From the NCBI RefSeq assembly GCF_009708215.1, contig NZ_CP046175.1, forward strand, positions 4,154,001 through 4,218,000: DNA of 64,000 bases, given 5' to 3'. Made by a program: the position numbers and the translations under genes. Below the pieces are notes generated by a model. The model was not told the origin of the DNA. It did no database searches and worked only from the letters and a program-made list of their open reading frames with translations. Positions 61,901 through 64,000 of this stretch are shown one piece after another. This stretch comes from Occultella kanbiaonis. GTDB taxonomy: Bacteria; Actinomycetota; Actinomycetes; Actinomycetales; Beutenbergiaceae. Position 1 is the first letter of the stretch. Each line of letters begins with the position of its first letter.

Positions 61901-62446
61901 TCATGTGCTCCTGATGTCGGCCGGATCGAGGGTGACCGAGACCTCGGATCCAGGGTTGAGCGCGATCCGCACACCCTCCGGCAGTGCCTCGGCCAGCTCG
62001 ACGCCGCGGATCACACCATGCGCGGTGTGGCCCGACGCCGTCGCCTTGCCTGCGTCGGTGAAGGCATAGGCGAGACGACCGCCGGCACCGGCCGGAGCGA
62101 GGAAGATCCCACCCTCGGGACGACTGAAGATGACGACGTCGGCCGAGGCGAACTCACGGTCCAACTGCTCGCCCGGCAGATGTCCGGCCAGCGCCAACTG
62201 CAGGATGCGCTCAAGTTTGGTGGTCGGCGCAGCCCACCCACGTGCTAGCGGAGACGGGACGTGCCGAGGATTGGGGGTGAACTCCTCGCCCAGCTCACCG
62301 TTCTCGTCCACACGCCATGCTCCTACGATGCCCTGCGGCGGCACACTACCGCCCACATCGAACTCGGGATCGACCGCGTAGACCCACCCGCCAGGGTTCG
62401 CCCGGGCCTCGGCTCGAAGTGCGTCCGTGATAGGCGGCGTGGTCAC
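61901..62446 (-). CDS. SseB-like / type VII secretion-associated-like small protein
   Basis: 181 residues from GTG 62446 (VTTPPITDAL); a TTG at 62512 would add 22 less plausible residues. ALRAEARANPGGWVYAVDPEFDVGGSVPPQGIVGAWRVDENGELGEEFTPNPRHVPSP is close to the pattern of proteins annotated as type VII secretion system-associated (SseB family); a second half follows (LERILQLALAGHLPGEQLDREFASADVVIFSRPEGGIFLAP). No ESX core gene is in the window. Such proteins are often found in immunity-type clusters, so a role there is inferred. Confidence 0.78.
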   Translation of the reverse strand: MTTPPITDALRAEARANPGGWVYAVDPEFDVGGSVPPQGIVGAWRVDENGELGEEFTPNPRHVPSPLARGWAAPTTKLERILQLALAGHLPGEQLDREFASADVVIFSRPEGGIFLAPAGAGGRLAYAFTDAGKATASGHTAHGVIRGVELAEALPEGVRIALNPGSEVSVTLDPADIRST

Positions 62447-62590
62447 GAACGGGTCCCATCCATGTCGAGAACGGTCACTTCGCGCCAGCGTGGTGCGGGT
62501 TCGCCACGGCAAGATCTGTGGTCTGTCACGACCCGACAGTATGACCCACGATCACGGGCGCTTGTCGAAGTCTGCCCGGTCACGACCGAG

Positions 62591-62998
62591 TCAGTCGAAT
62601 TGCGGACGCAGCTCTTCGCGGATCTGCCGGTAGTTCGCCGGCTTCACTGCCCACCGTGCCTCATCCGTGTCCTCGAACGTGACCTGGTACTTGCCTGTCG
62701 TCCGGTCGAACTGCACGAGGATCTTCACCGGCAACGGGTCACCGACCTTGTACTGGTTCCCGAGATACGCATCAACCGCCGATTCGATGCTCGACCAGTC
62801 GCAGGCCACGGCTGTGATGACGCCGCCGGGCGAGTAGGCGTACCCGTGCACGCTGCGATAGCCGTCGCCGAACTCCAGGATCATCGCCAGCGAGTCCCAG
62901 TCCTCCGCCACGGGCCCGCGCAGCTCGCTGGCCAACGACGGCCCATTCATGGCCTCGATCAACGATCGGACGAGATCGACTGTGACGTCATTCGACAT
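62591..62998 (-). CDS. Small immunity-like protein (YezG/DUF600-like, tentative)
   Basis: 135 residues with AGGAG before ATG 62998. The order WDSLAMILEFGDGYRSVHGYAY, VKILVQFDRTTGKYQVTFEDTDEARWAVKPANYRQIREELRPQFD recalls YezG-type immunity proteins, which end with a similar EDTDexRW..P.N...eELRP segment. It lacks a toxin partner nearby. The family assignment is tentative, from pattern only. Confidence 0.7.
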   Translation of the reverse strand: MSNDVTVDLVRSLIEAMNGPSLASELRGPVAEDWDSLAMILEFGDGYRSVHGYAYSPGGVITAVACDWSSIESAVDAYLGNQYKVGDPLPVKILVQFDRTTGKYQVTFEDTDEARWAVKPANYRQIREELRPQFD

Positions 62999-63144
62999 GG
63001 TTCTCCTCGGGTCCGGATCGGACGGGCTGATGCAGAACCTGGACGTCGCAGCGGAACTTCACCGCGTCTGGCAGACCCTGACCATGCAAGGCTACGGCTA
63101 CGTACGGGGACGATACTTTCGGGCGCAGGAGAAACGGAATCAGC

Positions 63145-63801
63145 ATGCAGATCGTGTTCAAGGACATCATTGCCGGCGATATCGACTCGGTCCGGCGGCG
63201 GCTGGCGAAGGATGCTGGTGTAGTCACCGTCGTCGCGACGGCACCTCCGAAGAAGTACGCCGGGCAGTCGCCTCTGCAGGTCGCGTATCGCCATGGAGAG
63301 TTCGAGATCGCAGCGCTCCTGCTGGCGCAGGGCGCAGACCCGAACTTCATCGAACACGGCGACCGAGAGCCATGGGCGATGCCAGTCCTTCACCACGCGA
63401 TCAAGGCAGCCGTGATGCGTTCTCGCTGGCTGCGACCGACCTGGCGCGAGGAGGCGCCGTGGCAACTGCGCAACACCACCGAACGAGCCGACGCCGCGTA
63501 CGCCGCACTCCAGCTGCTCCTCGAGTCCGGGGCCGACGTCCAGGCCCTGGACTCGTACCGCAACTCGTCACTCGGACGAGCCGTGTTGGACGCACGACAA
63601 ATTCTGCCGCAGTACCGCCACAACGACCCCGAGTGGGTGGACCCGAAGCCTCTGAACCCGGAACTCGTCGACGATCTCACCCGTGTCTTCGACAGCCTCG
63701 TGGCACAGGGCGCGGACCCGAACCGCACTGAGCGAGACCTCGGCGGATCCCTGGCCGACCACTATCGTGCCGAGCCCGTCGCCCAGTTCCTCCAGGTGTG
63801 A
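63145..63801 (+). CDS. Ankyrin-repeat protein
   Basis: 218 residues. Ankyrin units are seen at the N-terminus (DIIAGDIDSVRRRLAKDAG; GQSPLQVAYRHGEFEIAALLLAQGADPN), in the middle (AAYAALQLLLESGADVQALDSYRNSSLGRAV) and at the C-terminus (LTRVFDSLVAQGADPNRTERDLGGSLADHYRAEPVAQFL). It is cytosolic, with no other domain. Single ankyrin proteins of this size often act as immunity or protein-binding modules in bacterial toxin systems; here no toxin gene is visible. Confidence 0.88.
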   Translation: MQIVFKDIIAGDIDSVRRRLAKDAGVVTVVATAPPKKYAGQSPLQVAYRHGEFEIAALLLAQGADPNFIEHGDREPWAMPVLHHAIKAAVMRSRWLRPTWREEAPWQLRNTTERADAAYAALQLLLESGADVQALDSYRNSSLGRAVLDARQILPQYRHNDPEWVDPKPLNPELVDDLTRVFDSLVAQGADPNRTERDLGGSLADHYRAEPVAQFLQV

Positions 63802-63848
63802 TCCGAGCCGCTCGTCCGACAACCTGGTCACGTCGCCAGGGAGGAGAC

Positions 63849-63944
63849 ATGGCACGCTACGGGCCGTTCGCAGAAACGACTCCGCGTGGGCAGACGGGTG
63901 GCTCGATGATCGACGTCGTCCGGTTCCTGATCATCTGCGCTTGA
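63849..63944 (+). CDS. Possible 31-residue peptide or start of a broken gene
   Basis: GGGAGGAG stands 2 nt before ATG 63849, the strongest ribosome binding site in this area, but the frame ends after 31 codons (MARYGPFAETTPRGQTGGSM, then IDVVRFLIICA). An overlapping frame continues to 63991 (WLDDRRRPVPDHLRLMLGHL and NGAERYTYSI), so a frameshifted longer gene is possible. Coding character is weak in both. Low confidence. Confidence 0.3.
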   Translation: MARYGPFAETTPRGQTGGSMIDVVRFLIICA

Positions 63945-64000
63945 TGCTGGGGCACCTGAACGGTGCGGAGAGGTACACCTACAGCATCTAGCGGGGCGCC

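Overview
The window is a single, very GC-rich, gene-dense bacterial chromosome segment with strong G/C bias at third codon positions. It points to an actinobacterium. Mycothiol is made here (MshB). Lysine is made by the succinylase route (actinobacterial DapD and DapC). The window also has a monomeric NADP-isocitrate dehydrogenase, an AccA3-type biotin carboxylase/carrier fusion, a 7Fe FdxA ferredoxin, SHOCT and VanW proteins, and many starts with no ribosome binding site placed 6-8 nt after a TANNNT -10 box. The mix looks like Micrococcales (Beutenbergiaceae/Ruaniaceae/Cellulomonadaceae-like); that placement is inference. No rRNA, tRNA, CRISPR array, insertion sequence or phage gene was recognised.

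Layout. 0-6.2 kb: end of a secreted protein, a DUF885 metallohydrolase with a downstream membrane protein, a lipoprotein, a TetR regulator divergent from an NAD(P)-binding oxidoreductase across a three-site operator, and Maf. 6.4-12.8 kb: acyl-CoA carboxylase alpha subunit, a Nudix-NYN fusion, DapD, and three membrane-anchored proteins, closed by a strong hairpin. 12.9-22.3 kb (mostly minus strand): citrate synthase, DapC, FdxA, a VanW/peptidoglycan-binding protein, a flavin reductase, a MshB-membrane fusion and TypA. 22.5-29.8 kb: a dipeptide/oligopeptide ABC transporter (binding protein, two permeases, fused double ATPase), interrupted by an antisense PH-domain gene. 30.3-42.3 kb: isocitrate dehydrogenase, a SnoaL protein divergent from an XRE regulator, an AI-2E-family permease, an unknown coiled-coil protein, DinB, a G6PDH-like protein, a SAM methyltransferase and two MFS transporters. 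42.4-51.5 kb: two coupled Gfo/Idh/MocA dehydrogenases, three VOC proteins, a SHOCT membrane protein, nucleotidyltransferase, alpha/beta hydrolase, uridine-kinase-like protein, SDR, TetR and a membrane protein. 51.6-55 kb: a fatty acid desaturase with a DesK/DesR-like two-component system and a perfect palindrome before the desaturase. 55-64 kb: an accessory stretch of small, mostly uncharacterised proteins (AraC/GyrI-like regulator, GrpB-tail protein, DUF4261, GNATs, a CxxC protein, SseB/T7SS-associated-like, YezG-like, ankyrin), resembling an orphan immunity or defence-associated cluster.

Two features run through the whole window. First, at least thirteen genes appear to be transcribed without a leader, which settles several start codons. 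Second, four genes (about 4.6, 41.0, 45.5 and 58.5 kb) need single-base indels to restore their reading frames. At least three of these indels sit in homopolymer runs, so sequencing error is the simplest explanation.
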